Origin: Mesorhizobium temperatum
GTDB taxonomy: Bacteria > Pseudomonadota > Alphaproteobacteria > Rhizobiales > Rhizobiaceae
Length of the DNA stretch: 64,000 nt
Assembly: GCF_002284575.1 (NCBI RefSeq)
Contig: NZ_NPKJ01000004.1
Location: 1-64,000, forward strand
Reading direction: 5' to 3'
Position 1 is the first letter of the stretch; every line of letters starts with the position of its first letter. The notes beneath the pieces were generated by a model. That model saw only the letters and a list, made by a program, of their open reading frames with translations. It was not told the origin of the DNA and did no database searches. Positions 54,323 through 63,028 of the stretch are shown in pieces. The position numbers and the translations under genes are program-made.

Positions 54323-55183
54323 CTAAATGGAACGCAAGAAGGCCAGGATTTCTGCCGCGAGCGCCTCTGGCGCCTCTTCAGCCATATGGTGCCCACAGGC
54401 AATGCCTTTCCCCTGCAAGCTTGTCGTCCACGGGCGCCATACGCCGAGAATATCGCCATAAAGCCGTTCCAGATCATCGCGCATCGACCATAGAACCATG
54501 GTGGGACATTGGACCCGCCGGCCGGCCTTTTGGTCATCTGCGTCGTGCAGATGGTCGAGTGAAAGACCTGCCCTATAGTCCTCGATCATCCCATGGATGA
54601 CACGAACGTCGAGAATTGCCGCTTTGTAGTCCGCAAACGCCTCCGCGCCCATCTGATCAGCGGAGCCGCCGTACCAGGCTTGCGGGTTGGCCATGATCGC
54701 CTGTTCCGGCTTGTCGGGCTGTGCAAAGAAGAACCAGTGCCACCACTCGGTAGCGAAGCGGGCGTCGCATCGTTCCAGTGCTTCCAGGATGGGAACACCA
54801 TCCAGAACGATGAGATGCGTAACTGCGGACGGATGATCCATCGCCGTCCGGAAAGCGGTATAGCTTCCGCGATCGTGCCCAGCGACGGCAAAGCGGTCAA
54901 AACCCAGATGGCGCATGAGCGCGACACAGTCTCTCGCTTTCGCGCGCTTGGATGAACCTGCATGATCGTGGGTGTCCTCTGGAATCGAAGACTGCCCGAA
55001 ACCGCGGAGATCAGGACAAACCACCGTATGGTTTTCGGCGAGAAGCGGCGCGACACGGTGCCAGGTGGCATGTGTACGAGGGTGGCCATGCAGAAGCAGG
55101 ATCGGTGGTCCTGAACCACCGTGCCTAACCCGAAGCGTCGCCTCGGGCAGCTGGATTCTCTCAAGCTGAAAACCTTCGAACAT
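54323..55183 (-). CDS. Alpha/beta hydrolase, haloacetate dehalogenase-like
   Basis: A 286-residue hydrolase from ATG 55183. LLLHGHPRTHATWHRVAPLL, nucleophile Asp in VAGHDRGSYTAFRTAMDHP, WWHWFFFAQPDKPEQ, and His in ACGHHMAEEAPE follow fluoroacetate dehalogenases. In those enzymes the Asp is followed by Arg at +1 and +4; here +4 is Tyr (DRGSY), so the carboxylate clamp is incomplete and another ester or epoxide substrate is plausible. A GGAAC-N16-GGTT near-match lies just upstream. Confidence 0.82.
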   Translation of the reverse strand: MFEGFQLERIQLPEATLRVRHGGSGPPILLLHGHPRTHATWHRVAPLLAENHTVVCPDLRGFGQSSIPEDTHDHAGSSKRAKARDCVALMRHLGFDRFAVAGHDRGSYTAFRTAMDHPSAVTHLIVLDGVPILEALERCDARFATEWWHWFFFAQPDKPEQAIMANPQAWYGGSADQMGAEAFADYKAAILDVRVIHGMIEDYRAGLSLDHLHDADDQKAGRRVQCPTMVLWSMRDDLERLYGDILGVWRPWTTSLQGKGIACGHHMAEEAPEALAAEILAFLRSI

Positions 55184-55218
55184 CAAGTTGCTAAACCTTG
55201 GCTGTGGTCGGAGGTTCC

Positions 55219-56017
55219 ACATCCGGCGTCAGGCTTCAGGTCTGCGCTGTTCATCGGGCGGTGTGTCGACCATGAGCCAGGCTGCCTGCATGGGCCTGCA
55301 ACGGTCAGCAAGCGACCGCTTTGCCTGTTTCAATGACCACCGGACGTCGGACTGGTCATCGCGCATAGCACCCTCAACTACAAGTATGGCTGGTCTGACG
55401 GTGCAACCCAAGATTTGTTCCGGAACCTTCTACCGCTACCGATGGTTGACGTACCGAGCTGGGCGGGCGGATACGCCAAAGCCGAGCCAGAGCGACAGAA
55501 AAAAATGAGCTCAATCAGGTACAGTCCGAAATCATCACCGCTTTCTTCGCGAGGGTCATGCACGACTATAATTACCAAGCATCGAAGCAAAGTCAGGGCT
55601 CTCGCGAAAGGTCGTCCGCTGTCAGAGGCTATCCCGTCCGCCCTGCTGTTGAGGTGCTTTGGAGCGTTGGACCAGGCAAGCTTTGACTTGAGCAGGATTA
55701 TTGCAAGCTCGCGCCAAGGTCGACATTAGGCCAAGGAGTTGAGGCAAACGGTTCAGTTCTTCAGGAAGCTGGCATCAAAGCGTCTGCCTCCATCGCTGCG
55801 GATATGAAGGCCCTTTGAACGTCCCTTGGGCTGCGCCGTCCCATCCTGGCCTCTATCGAAATACCTGAGAGCCTAGCGCGTCCTGACCAATCAGCTATCG
55901 TCGTCTTCTCTGGCTTTGGATCGGCAGGATATGAATCGAGACGTACACCCGAGGGCCGCGTCCTCCGCCATGACGGCTGGCGGTATTCAGCCAGCCGAAT
56001 TATAAATCCAGCGTGTT
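55219..56017. other. Gap without a supported gene
   Basis: Around 800 bases with scattered short frames (for example 55415-55729 plus, 55761-56057 minus). None shows a ribosome site, conserved motif or sensible composition. It may hold the worn remains of older insertions. Confidence 0.35.
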
Positions 56018-56042
56018 GGAACAAGAACGCCGCACAGTCGTT
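56018..56042 (+). promoter_or_regulatory. EcfG/RpoE2-type promoter, perfect match (N16)
   Basis: GGAAC 56018-56022 and CGTT 56039-56042 are exactly 16 bases apart. The first downstream gene is a 24-codon membrane peptide starting at 56098, with AAAAGGGAG as its ribosome site. Confidence 0.7.
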
Positions 56043-56097
56043 TGTACTTAATGACAAGAGTTTTCGCTATGGCAGCTCTAGATAAAAGGGAGCCGTT

Positions 56098-56172
56098 ATG
56101 AACAACATTATTTGGGTGGTCGGAGCCGTAGTTATCGTAATAGCGATACTCAGCTTTTTCGGCTTGCGTTAG
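56098..56172 (+). CDS. Very small membrane peptide (24 aa)
   Basis: ATG 56098 to TAG 56170-56172, with AAAAGGGAG upstream. The product begins MNNIIWVVGAVVIVIAILSF and ends FGLR: a single hydrophobic helix spanning nearly its whole length with a positive C-terminus. The stress-type promoter and a good ribosome site argue that it is expressed. Confidence 0.65.
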   Translation: MNNIIWVVGAVVIVIAILSFFGLR

Positions 56173-56266
56173 ACCGCTCGCTTTACGGCAGGCACAAGTC
56201 ACACAGTTATCAGGGCAAGAGCGGCGCACGGCTAAACATGGCCGGGCGCGCTCATAGGAGGCGCAT

Positions 56267-56353
56267 ATGGATATCACCACAATTCTGGTCATAGTTCTTA
56301 TTGTTATTCTGCTAGGCGGTGGCGGCTTCTACGGCCGTGGACGCTGGTACTAA
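56267..56353 (+). CDS. Very small membrane peptide (28 aa)
   Basis: ATG 56267 behind a full AGGAGG site, stop TAA 56351-56353. The product starts MDITTILVIVLIVILLGGGG and ends FYGRGRWY. One helix followed by Gly, Arg and aromatic residues resembles the DUF3309-type short membrane proteins of Proteobacteria. It lies 94 bases after the 24-residue peptide and may share its promoter. Confidence 0.7.
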   Translation: MDITTILVIVLIVILLGGGGFYGRGRWY

Positions 56354-56375
56354 ACGTCACCCGCACTCCGCCCGA

Positions 56376-56678
56376 TCAGCCCGCGTCCTCCGCCAGAGGC
56401 GCAGGCTTTTGTTTCCTCCTTGGAACAATCTCTCGAGACGGAACGCCGCGCGTGCCGAGCGCTTCAGCCACGGCATAGCTGTTACAGCCATTCAGATTCA
56501 TATCCAGCATAGCAACATCAAAGATCTGCGCATCAATCACCGCGAGGGCCTGATTGACGGTGGCTGCAGCAGTCACGGACTCGCATCCGAGGTCGGCCAG
56601 CATGTCTTCTATCATTATGAGGACCAGCATTTCATCCTCGACAACGAGGACTCGACGACCGGAAAGCAATTTATCCAT
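56376..56678 (-). pseudogene. Truncated response regulator (decayed second copy)
   Basis: The first 80 residues (MDKLLSGRRVLVVEDEMLVL, MLDMNLNG) mirror the intact regulator at 53555. After RGVPS the frame continues with unrelated basic residues and stops at 56376, losing the Thr/Ser strand, the conserved Lys and the last helix. A receiver without these parts should not fold or signal normally. Confidence 0.75.
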
Positions 56679-57105
56679 CACGAGCCTTGCGGTGCATGAA
56701 CTTGACCGTGCAAATCAGGCCGTCCGCCCGATAGTCGAGATGCACCGTGCCTTCCAGTTCGTGAGGCAGACCGCGCTCGATCACCCGCGACCCGAACCCT
56801 TTCCGGGACGGTCGCGTCACAGGCGGGCCATCTTTCTCCTGCCAGCGCAGGAGAAGCCTGTTGCCCTCGGACGACGGCTCAATCATCCATGAGATCAGGA
56901 CTGACCCGGCCTTGTTGGAAAACGCGCCGTACTTCACGGTATTGGTCGCGAGTTCGTGGAACGCGATGCCGAGCGCAAGGGCGACTTTGGGGAGACGCGG
57001 ATGTTCCTGCCCGTGATGACAAAGTGCTCTGACCCTCCATTTGCAACACCGAACGGCTCCAAAGCCGCATTGATCCGATCGAGCAGTCCCGCATCTTCCC
57101 TGGGC
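56671..57105 (-). pseudogene. HWE kinase remnant (catalytic domain only, frameshifted)
   Basis: From GLLDRINAALEPFGVANG in one frame to ALALGIAFHELATNTVKYGA and FGSRVIERGLPHELEGT in another, this is a second copy of the C-terminal half of the kinase at 52519. The PAS domain and phospho-acceptor His are missing. It still overlaps the regulator start by eight bases as in the intact pair. It ends against the rpsD terminator. Here the N-box keeps the His that is Asn in the intact copy. Confidence 0.78.
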
Positions 57106-57120
57106 GAACAAAAACCGGAC

Positions 57121-57149
57121 AATGAAAAGGCCGCCTCGATGGGCGGCCT
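57121..57149 (-). terminator. Intrinsic terminator of rpsD
   Basis: On the minus strand AGGCCGCC, a 6-base loop and GGCGGCCT are followed by TTTTCATT. It begins 28 bases after the rpsD stop. Confidence 0.85.
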
Positions 57150-57176
57150 CGATGCTGTCGCAGACGGCGCGTTCGA

Positions 57177-57794
57177 TCAGCGCGAATAGAATTCCACGAC
57201 CAGGTTCGGTTCCATCTGCACGGCGAAGGGAACATCTGACAGGCCGGGGATGCGCCCGAAGGTCGCGGTCATCTTGTTATGATCGACCTCGATGTAGTCA
57301 GGCACGTCGCGCTCGGCCAAGCCTACCGATTCCAGGACAATCACCAGCTGCTTCGATTTTTCGCGCACTTCGATGACGTCGCCCGGCTTGCAGCGGTATG
57401 AGCCGATGTTGACGCGCTTGCCGTTGACATTGATGTGGCCGTGATTGACGAACTGGCGAGCGGCAAAAATGGTCGGCACGAACTTGGCGCGGTAGACGAC
57501 CGCGTCGAGACGCGATTCGAGCAGGCCGATCAGGTTCTCCGAGGTGTCGCCCTTGCGGCGGTCCGCCTCTTCATAGACCTTGCGGAACTGCTTTTCCGAA
57601 ACGTCGCCGTAGTGACCCTTCAGCTTCTGCTTGGCACGCAGCTGCAGGCCGAAATCGGAAAGCTTGCCCTTGCGGCGCTGGCCGTGCTGGCCGGGACCGT
57701 ATTCGCGCTTGTTGACCGGGGATTTCGGGCGGCCCCAGATGTTTTCGCCGAGACGGCGGTCGATCTTGTATTTCGCGGATTCGCGCTTGCTCAT
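57177..57794 (-). CDS. rpsD: 30S ribosomal protein S4
   Basis: A 205-residue S4 protein from ATG 57794 behind [29 protein letters not shown] at the N-terminus, [20 protein letters not shown] and the S4 domain [40 protein letters not shown] are all present. It nucleates assembly of the small subunit and, in some bacteria, represses its own mRNA. A hairpin in its leader could be such a site. Confidence 0.97.
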   Translation of the reverse strand: MSKRESAKYKIDRRLGENIWGRPKSPVNKREYGPGQHGQRRKGKLSDFGLQLRAKQKLKGHYGDVSEKQFRKVYEEADRRKGDTSENLIGLLESRLDAVVYRAKFVPTIFAARQFVNHGHINVNGKRVNIGSYRCKPGDVIEVREKSKQLVIVLESVGLAERDVPDYIEVDHNKMTATFGRIPGLSDVPFAVQMEPNLVVEFYSR

Positions 57795-57816
57795 CGCATT
57801 CCCTTTCAAAACAACA

Positions 57817-57840
57817 GACCCGGAACCTCATGGTCCGGGT
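57817..57840 (-). promoter_or_regulatory. Hairpin in the rpsD leader
   Basis: A 7-base perfect stem (ACCCGGA/TCCGGGT), extended by two pairs past a bulged A, ends 23 bases upstream of the rpsD start codon. On the minus strand it is followed by CTGTTGTTTT. It could act as an attenuator or S4 binding site, but S4 sites in other bacteria are usually more complex. Confidence 0.4.
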
Positions 57841-58185
57841 GAAGGAAACGCGCCCTCCTCTGGCCCCCGTTTTCGAGACCTGACAGGGTTTTCCCACGCA
57901 ACGCGGCGGAAAACCCACGGGACACGTCATTCTAGGCAAGAGCTGAGGAAGAATAGAGCGCTTCCCAAACGTCTTGCGCACATAAAGAAACCACCGGACG
58001 TTGCGGCCCGGTGTTGGTGGGCTGATTAAACGGAGATTTAACCGGTGTCAAGCTTGCGGCTGGCGTCGGCGATGGCGAGCGGATACGGCCACGGTTCAGC
58101 CGCGGTCTGTGCTGGACCGCGGCTATCCAACTATGGAATCGGAAACGACCGCCCTGCGGGTGCGCCCAGTCAGACGCGCGGCGGG
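57841..58185. other. rpsD upstream region
   Basis: About 345 bases between DUF3008 and rpsD. It should contain the rpsD promoter. A perfect 10-base palindrome (AGCCGCGGTC and its complement, 58098-58124) lies downstream of DUF3008, but with no T-run. No gene is seen. Confidence 0.4.
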
Positions 58186-58374
58186 CTAGTGTTTCGATTT
58201 CTTCTCGGGCAGGCCCTTACGCTTGGTCTCGGCGAATTCCTCGAGCTGCTTTTCGCTCATGGATTTGTACATTCCCTTCGAAGGGCCTTTGAGCTCGCTC
58301 TTCTTGGTCTCGCCACGCTTGGCGGACAATGCCGCGCCGGCGGCTTTCTGCTGGGCCTTTGATGTGGCTGGCAT
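58186..58374 (-). CDS. DUF3008 family small basic protein
   Basis: A 62-residue Lys-rich protein: MPATSKAQQKAAGAALSAKR, GPSKGMYKSMSEKQLEEFAE and TKRKGLPEKKSKH match DUF3008. It is probably cytoplasmic and may bind nucleic acid or be a hydrophilin. It is preceded by a perfect stress-type promoter. Confidence 0.9.
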   Translation of the reverse strand: MPATSKAQQKAAGAALSAKRGETKKSELKGPSKGMYKSMSEKQLEEFAETKRKGLPEKKSKH

Positions 58375-58405
58375 GATCGTTTCTCCCGTCTTGCAATGAT
58401 GGAAA

Positions 58406-58430
58406 AACGCACCGGTCCGGGTGATGTTCC
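58406..58430 (-). promoter_or_regulatory. EcfG/RpoE2-type promoter, perfect match (N16)
   Basis: Read on the minus strand, GGAAC (58430-58426), 16 bases, then CGTT (58409-58406). The DUF3008 start codon lies 32 bases beyond the CGTT. Confidence 0.72.
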
Positions 58431-58436
58431 CAGATA

Positions 58437-59255
58437 TCAGGAAATCCCCAGCCCAAACCCCTGCATCAGGCGGCGAGTCGGGAAATCAACTCTCTTCGAG
58501 GTGAAGACAGCAAGATCGGCGCCTTCCAGCAGCGCCTCGCCGCGATTCCTGGGCTCGGTCTCCACTAGCAGCGAGAGCGCCCGTCGCGCGATCGCCTCGG
58601 CGGGGTCGAGCCAATCGACCGGCCAAGGTGCCGTCTTGCGCATGCGGTTGGCCAGAAAGGGATAATGGGTGCAGGCAAGCACGACGATATCGGTCCGCAG
58701 CGCATCATGTTCGATGAAGCACGGCGCGATCTCGGTGCGCACGGCCTCTTCGTCGACAAAGCCCTCACGCATATAGACCTCGGCCAGTCCCGCCAGATTG
58801 TCGCTGCCAACCAGGCGGACATGGCATTTCTGAGCCCATCTGCTGATCAGGTCGCGCGTATACTGGCGCTTGACGGTGCCGGGCGTCGCGAGCACCGAAA
58901 CCAGCCCGGAGCGCGTGCGTTCCGCCGCCGGCTTGATCGCCGGCACCGTGCCGACGAAAGGATGGCCGGGAAATCTCTCGCGCAATGCATCGATGACCAG
59001 CGTCGAGGCGGTGTTGCAGGCGATGACCGAAATGGCCGGCGAAAAACGGTCGAGCAGCTTGCCGAACAGCTCCAGTATATGTGCCCTCAGTGCCGGTTCC
59101 TCCCAAGCGCCATAAGGAAAAGCCGCGTCGTCGGCGACATAGACGAAGCGGCGGTCGGGCATCAGCACGCGCGCTTCGCGCAGCACCGTCAGGCCGCCGA
59201 TGCCGGAATCGAACATCAGGATCGGGCGAGCGTCTGAGGGATCGGTCATTGCCAT
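58437..59255 (-). CDS. murI: Glutamate racemase
   Basis: A 272-residue racemase that makes D-glutamate for peptidoglycan. [20 protein letters not shown] begins the family signature; [17 protein letters not shown] and [17 protein letters not shown] hold the two catalytic cysteines. An ATG two codons in (59249) is an equal start candidate. It runs in the same direction as DUF3008, whose promoter lies in the gap between them. Confidence 0.95.
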   Translation of the reverse strand: MAMTDPSDARPILMFDSGIGGLTVLREARVLMPDRRFVYVADDAAFPYGAWEEPALRAHILELFGKLLDRFSPAISVIACNTASTLVIDALRERFPGHPFVGTVPAIKPAAERTRSGLVSVLATPGTVKRQYTRDLISRWAQKCHVRLVGSDNLAGLAEVYMREGFVDEEAVRTEIAPCFIEHDALRTDIVVLACTHYPFLANRMRKTAPWPVDWLDPAEAIARRALSLLVETEPRNRGEALLEGADLAVFTSKRVDFPTRRLMQGFGLGIS

Positions 59256-59356
59256 CGGTCAGGAAAGGGGAGAGAAGGCTGGCCCAGGCTTAGGCCAATG
59301 CGTTTATCTGGGACCGTTCTATCTGCAACCATCATGGCCTTGATGCGGCGAGATGA

Positions 59357-60013
59357 TCACACAAGGCCCCGCCTGCCGAAGCCGCCGGACCGCGGCCGGC
59401 CGTTTGGCAGAGACGCAGGTTGAGATGCAGGGTGGTTCGACGGCGCCGGTGCGGCGCGCATGGCGTAAGCCGGCGCCTGGGCCGTCACGCCGGCGGCCGA
59501 CTCTGAATGGGGCGCCCGGCCGCCGCGCAACGGCCTGGGAGGGTCGAGATCATCGAAACTCAGGGAAGACGCCATATCCGCAGAGCTGCCACCCGCCGGC
59601 TTGGCTACCAAGATGACCGCCCAGAGCCCGACGAGAGCGAGTCCCAGCAGGTTAAGGCCGGGATGCGAATCTTCGCCGTCGAATTTCACGACAAGAACAG
59701 TGCCGGCCTGCAGAATCGCAAACAGGGTCGAGAACACAATGTACGACCAAAGGATCCATTTGGATCCTAGCGCGTCGCGGCTTCGACGCCGGGCGAAATT
59801 CGCGCGGAACAGCACGATCACCAGCGAAGCGACGAGAACGGCCGCGGCCAGCCCTTCCCTGGAAGGACCAGGTTTCGAATTGGCCAACCCCTCGAAGCCG
59901 ATGGTCCATGCGATGCACAACACAATTACCACGACTTCCGCCACCAGCAGCGCCGCGGAATAGAAGAAGAAGCGAAGGCGACCGATATTTGAGGTAAACA
60001 TCCAAGGATCCAT
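59357..60013 (-). CDS. DUF805-like membrane protein with Pro/Ala-rich tail
   Basis: A 218-residue protein. Four hydrophobic segments (about residues 13-40, 57-72, 86-108 and 118-140) with RARRRSRDALGSKWILWSYI-like RRRSRDALGSKWILWSY between them resemble DUF805. The last 65 residues are a proline-, alanine- and arginine-rich tail facing the cytoplasm. Function unknown. Confidence 0.75.
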   Translation of the reverse strand: MDPWMFTSNIGRLRFFFYSAALLVAEVVVIVLCIAWTIGFEGLANSKPGPSREGLAAAVLVASLVIVLFRANFARRRSRDALGSKWILWSYIVFSTLFAILQAGTVLVVKFDGEDSHPGLNLLGLALVGLWAVILVAKPAGGSSADMASSLSFDDLDPPRPLRGGRAPHSESAAGVTAQAPAYAMRAAPAPSNHPASQPASLPNGRPRSGGFGRRGLV

Positions 60014-60087
60014 CGTTTGCAGGACAATGGATCACACCAAATAACATTCAGTTACTGGTGACGCAGCCGTTCTCACGACGATCGGTC

Positions 60088-60933
60088 CTAGTCTTTGCCT
60101 TTCGCCTTGCGGGCCCGTGCCGCAGCCGCCGGAAGCCGCCTTGGATCATCGCCCGGCGATCCGTCACCGCGCGGCATGGCCGGCGAGAACCGGTCCAGCG
60201 ATGATATTATACCGCGCAGCACCTTAAGCTCCGGCTCGGCGAAGCCGGCGCGCGTCAGCACCGCGCGCAGATTGTCGACCATCTTCGGCTTCTTCGGCGC
60301 CGGGCGGAAATAGCCGCGCGCTTCGAGCGCGCCTTCCAGATACGCGAACAGGCCGTGCAATTGTTCCTTGGTTGCCGGCATCATGTCAGGGCTGGAAAAA
60401 TTGGTTTCCGTTTCATCTTCCAAGCCCGACTTCATCCATTCATAGGACATCAGCAGGGCCGCCTGGGCGATGTTGAGCGAGGAGAAGGCGGGATCGACGG
60501 GGAAGGTGACGATCTCGTCGGCCAGTCCGACCTCGTCATTGTAGAGCCCGAACCGTTCGCGGCCGAACAGGATCCCGGTTTTCTGCCCGGCTCGCTGGCG
60601 CCCCCTCAGCGCCCTGCCCGCCTCGACCGGTCCGCGCACCGGCTTGAAATTATCGCGCGCGCGCGCCGTGGTGGCGAAGACGAAGTTCAGGTCGGCGACC
60701 GCCGAGGCAAGATCGTCAAACACTCTAACGGCATCGATGACATGATCGGCGCGGCTCGCGGCAGCGCGCGCCTTTTCGCTCGGCCAGCCGTCGCGCGGAT
60801 TGACGAGGCGTAGTTCGGCAAGGCCGAAGTTCGCCATGGCGCGCGCGACCATGCCGATATTCTCGCCGAGCTGCGGCTCGACCAGGATGATCGCCGGACC
60901 TGCGGCAGGGAGGATGTCGTTGCTGGCTTGCAT
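60088..60933 (-). CDS. trmJ: TrmJ-like RNA 2'-O-methyltransferase
   Basis: A 281-residue SPOUT-type methyltransferase from ATG 60933. PAIILVEPQLGENIGMVARA and FGLAELRLVNPRDGWPSEKA form the N-terminal part; GILFGRERFGLYNDEVGLAD and FSSLNIAQAALLMSYEW form the knotted SAM site. The C-terminal 70 residues match TrmJ (tRNA Cm32/Um32) more than LasT. It may modify the same tRNA position, 32, that TtcA thiolates, though the two genes are apart. Confidence 0.9.
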   Translation of the reverse strand: MQASNDILPAAGPAIILVEPQLGENIGMVARAMANFGLAELRLVNPRDGWPSEKARAAASRADHVIDAVRVFDDLASAVADLNFVFATTARARDNFKPVRGPVEAGRALRGRQRAGQKTGILFGRERFGLYNDEVGLADEIVTFPVDPAFSSLNIAQAALLMSYEWMKSGLEDETETNFSSPDMMPATKEQLHGLFAYLEGALEARGYFRPAPKKPKMVDNLRAVLTRAGFAEPELKVLRGIISSLDRFSPAMPRGDGSPGDDPRRLPAAAARARKAKGKD

Positions 60934-61151
60934 GATCTCAATGAACTGCTGTTTGCGGCATTTCAGCGTCCCCTGCCATATCCGGCTGCGAAAATGAAGC
61001 TTTCGCAAGGAACGGCCAAATGCCACGGTCGAGCCCGCCAGCGCGGATCGCCGTTTGCGCGGCCAAAAATGCTTTGATATACGGGCCGCATCCCCGGCCA
61101 AAGCCATGCGGGCAAGGCCGTCCCGATCCCCAACAATGAGGCATTCTTTCC

Positions 61152-62363
61152 ATGGCGAAGATCAAGGTGGCGAACCCGGTCGTCGAACTCGACGGCGACG
61201 AGATGACCCGCATCATCTGGCAGTTCATCAAGGACAAGCTGATCCACCCCTATCTCGACCTCGAGCTTGAATATTACGACCTCGGCGTCGAGCACCGCGA
61301 CGCCACCAACGACCAGGTGACCATCGATTCGGCCAATGCCATCAAGAAACATGGCGTCGGCGTGAAATGCGCGACGATCACGCCCGACGAGCAGCGCGTC
61401 GAGGAATTCGGGCTGAAGAAGATGTGGAAGTCGCCGAACGGCACCATCCGCAATATTCTCGGCGGCACCATCTTTCGCGAGCCGATCATCATGAAGAACG
61501 TGCCGCGGCTGGTGCCCGGCTGGACCAAGCCGATCATCGTCGGCCGTCACGCTTTCGGCGATCAGTACCGCGCCACCGACTTCCGCTTTCCCGGCAAAGG
61601 CAAGCTGACGATCAAATTCGTCGGCGAGGATGGCAAGGTGATCGAGCATGACGTGTTCGATGCGCCGGCCGCCGGCGTCGCCATGGCCATGTACAATCTC
61701 GACGAGTCGATCCGTGAATTCGCCCGCGCCTCGCTGAATTACGGGCTGCTGCGCAACTACCCCGTTTACCTCTCGACCAAGAACACCATCCTCAAGGCTT
61801 ATGACGGCCGCTTCAAGGACATTTTCCAGGAAATCTACGAGGCCGAGTTCGAAGCCGAATTCAAGGCGAACAAGCTCTGGTACGAGCACCGGCTGATCGA
61901 CGACATGGTCGCCTCCAGCCTGAAATGGTCGGGCGGCTATGTCTGGGCCTGCAAGAACTATGATGGCGACGTGCAGTCGGATACGGTGGCGCAAGGTTTT
62001 GGGTCGCTCGGCCTGATGACCTCGGTACTGATGACCCCGGACGGCAAGACGGTGGAGGCGGAGGCCGCACATGGCACCGTCACCCGTCACTATCGCCAGC
62101 ATCAGAAGGGCGAGGAAACCTCGACCAACTCGATCGCCTCTATCTTCGCCTGGACGCGCGGCCTCACCCATCGCGCCAAGCTCGACGACAATGCCGAGCT
62201 GAAGCGTTTTGCCGAGACGCTGGAAAAAGTCTGCATCCAGACTGTCGAGGCCGGCTTCATGACAAAGGATCTGTCGCTGCTGATCGGTCCCGACCAGCCA
62301 TGGCTTTCGACCACCGGCTTCCTCGACAAGATCGACGAGAATCTACAGAAGGCGATGGCCTGA
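61152..62363 (+). CDS. icd: NADP-dependent isocitrate dehydrogenase
   Basis: A 403-residue dimeric isocitrate dehydrogenase of the eukaryote-like subfamily typical of rhizobia. [20 protein letters not shown] at the start, [20 protein letters not shown] for substrate phosphate/carboxylate binding, and [14 protein letters not shown] with [20 protein letters not shown] and [14 protein letters not shown] for metal and NADP binding. It makes 2-oxoglutarate in the TCA cycle. Confidence 0.97.
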   Translation: MAKIKVANPVVELDGDEMTRIIWQFIKDKLIHPYLDLELEYYDLGVEHRDATNDQVTIDSANAIKKHGVGVKCATITPDEQRVEEFGLKKMWKSPNGTIRNILGGTIFREPIIMKNVPRLVPGWTKPIIVGRHAFGDQYRATDFRFPGKGKLTIKFVGEDGKVIEHDVFDAPAAGVAMAMYNLDESIREFARASLNYGLLRNYPVYLSTKNTILKAYDGRFKDIFQEIYEAEFEAEFKANKLWYEHRLIDDMVASSLKWSGGYVWACKNYDGDVQSDTVAQGFGSLGLMTSVLMTPDGKTVEAEAAHGTVTRHYRQHQKGEETSTNSIASIFAWTRGLTHRAKLDDNAELKRFAETLEKVCIQTVEAGFMTKDLSLLIGPDQPWLSTTGFLDKIDENLQKAMA

Positions 62364-62376
62364 CCAGACGAGCGTC

Positions 62377-63003
62377 ATGGGCAAACCCGTCGTCTATGGC
62401 GCGGACTACAGCGTTTATGTGCGCATCGTCCGCCTCGTGCTCGAGGAAAAGGGCATCGACTACCAACTTGTGCCGGTCGACATCTTTGCGGCGGACGGCA
62501 TTCCGGGCTGGTATTTCGACCATCATCCGTTCGGCCGCATCCCGGCCTTCGAGCACGACGGCTTTCGCCTCTTCGAGACCAGCGCGATTGCCTGCTATGT
62601 CGACGAGGCTTTCGACGGACCGAGGTTGCAACCGGTCGAAGCCCGGCCTCGCGCAACTATGAACCAGATCATCGGCATGCTCGACGCCTATGCCTATCGG
62701 GCCATGGTCTGGGATGTCGCTGTCGAGCGGCTGGAGAAAGAAGCGCCCGACGAAACGCTGATTGCCGACGGGCTTCGGCGGGCGACCATGGCGCTGCGGG
62801 CGCTTTCTTCGCTGAAAGCTCCCGGGCCATGGCTGATGGGAAACCAGCTTACGCTGGCCGACCTGCATGCAGCATCTATCATCGGCTATTTCGTCAAGGT
62901 GGCCGACGGACAAAACCTGCTGGCCGAGTTCGCCGACATCCAGGCTTGGTGGGCTCGCATGGCCGAGCGCCTGAGTTTTGCCCGCACTGAAAAGGCAGAG
63001 TGA
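62377..63003 (+). CDS. Glutathione S-transferase family protein
   Basis: A 208-residue protein 13 bases after icd. The thioredoxin-like N-terminal domain (YGADYSVYVRIVRLVLEEKG, FGRIPAFEHDGFRLFETSAI with the cis-Pro and glutathione-binding ES/ET motif) precedes an all-helical C-terminal domain with LMGNQLTLADLHAASIIGYF. The substrate is unknown. Probably cotranscribed with icd. Confidence 0.9.
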   Translation: MGKPVVYGADYSVYVRIVRLVLEEKGIDYQLVPVDIFAADGIPGWYFDHHPFGRIPAFEHDGFRLFETSAIACYVDEAFDGPRLQPVEARPRATMNQIIGMLDAYAYRAMVWDVAVERLEKEAPDETLIADGLRRATMALRALSSLKAPGPWLMGNQLTLADLHAASIIGYFVKVADGQNLLAEFADIQAWWARMAERLSFARTEKAE

Positions 63004-63028
63004 GGCGAAGCGGCCTCCGAATAGCTGC

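Noticed and set aside
55194..55218. GGAAC-N16-GGTT on the minus strand before the dehalogenase-like gene
   Set aside because: The -10 differs from CGTT and is only about 10 bases from the start codon, which would leave almost no leader.
58098..58124. A perfect 10-base palindrome downstream of DUF3008
   Set aside because: No T-run on either strand, so I do not list it as a terminator.
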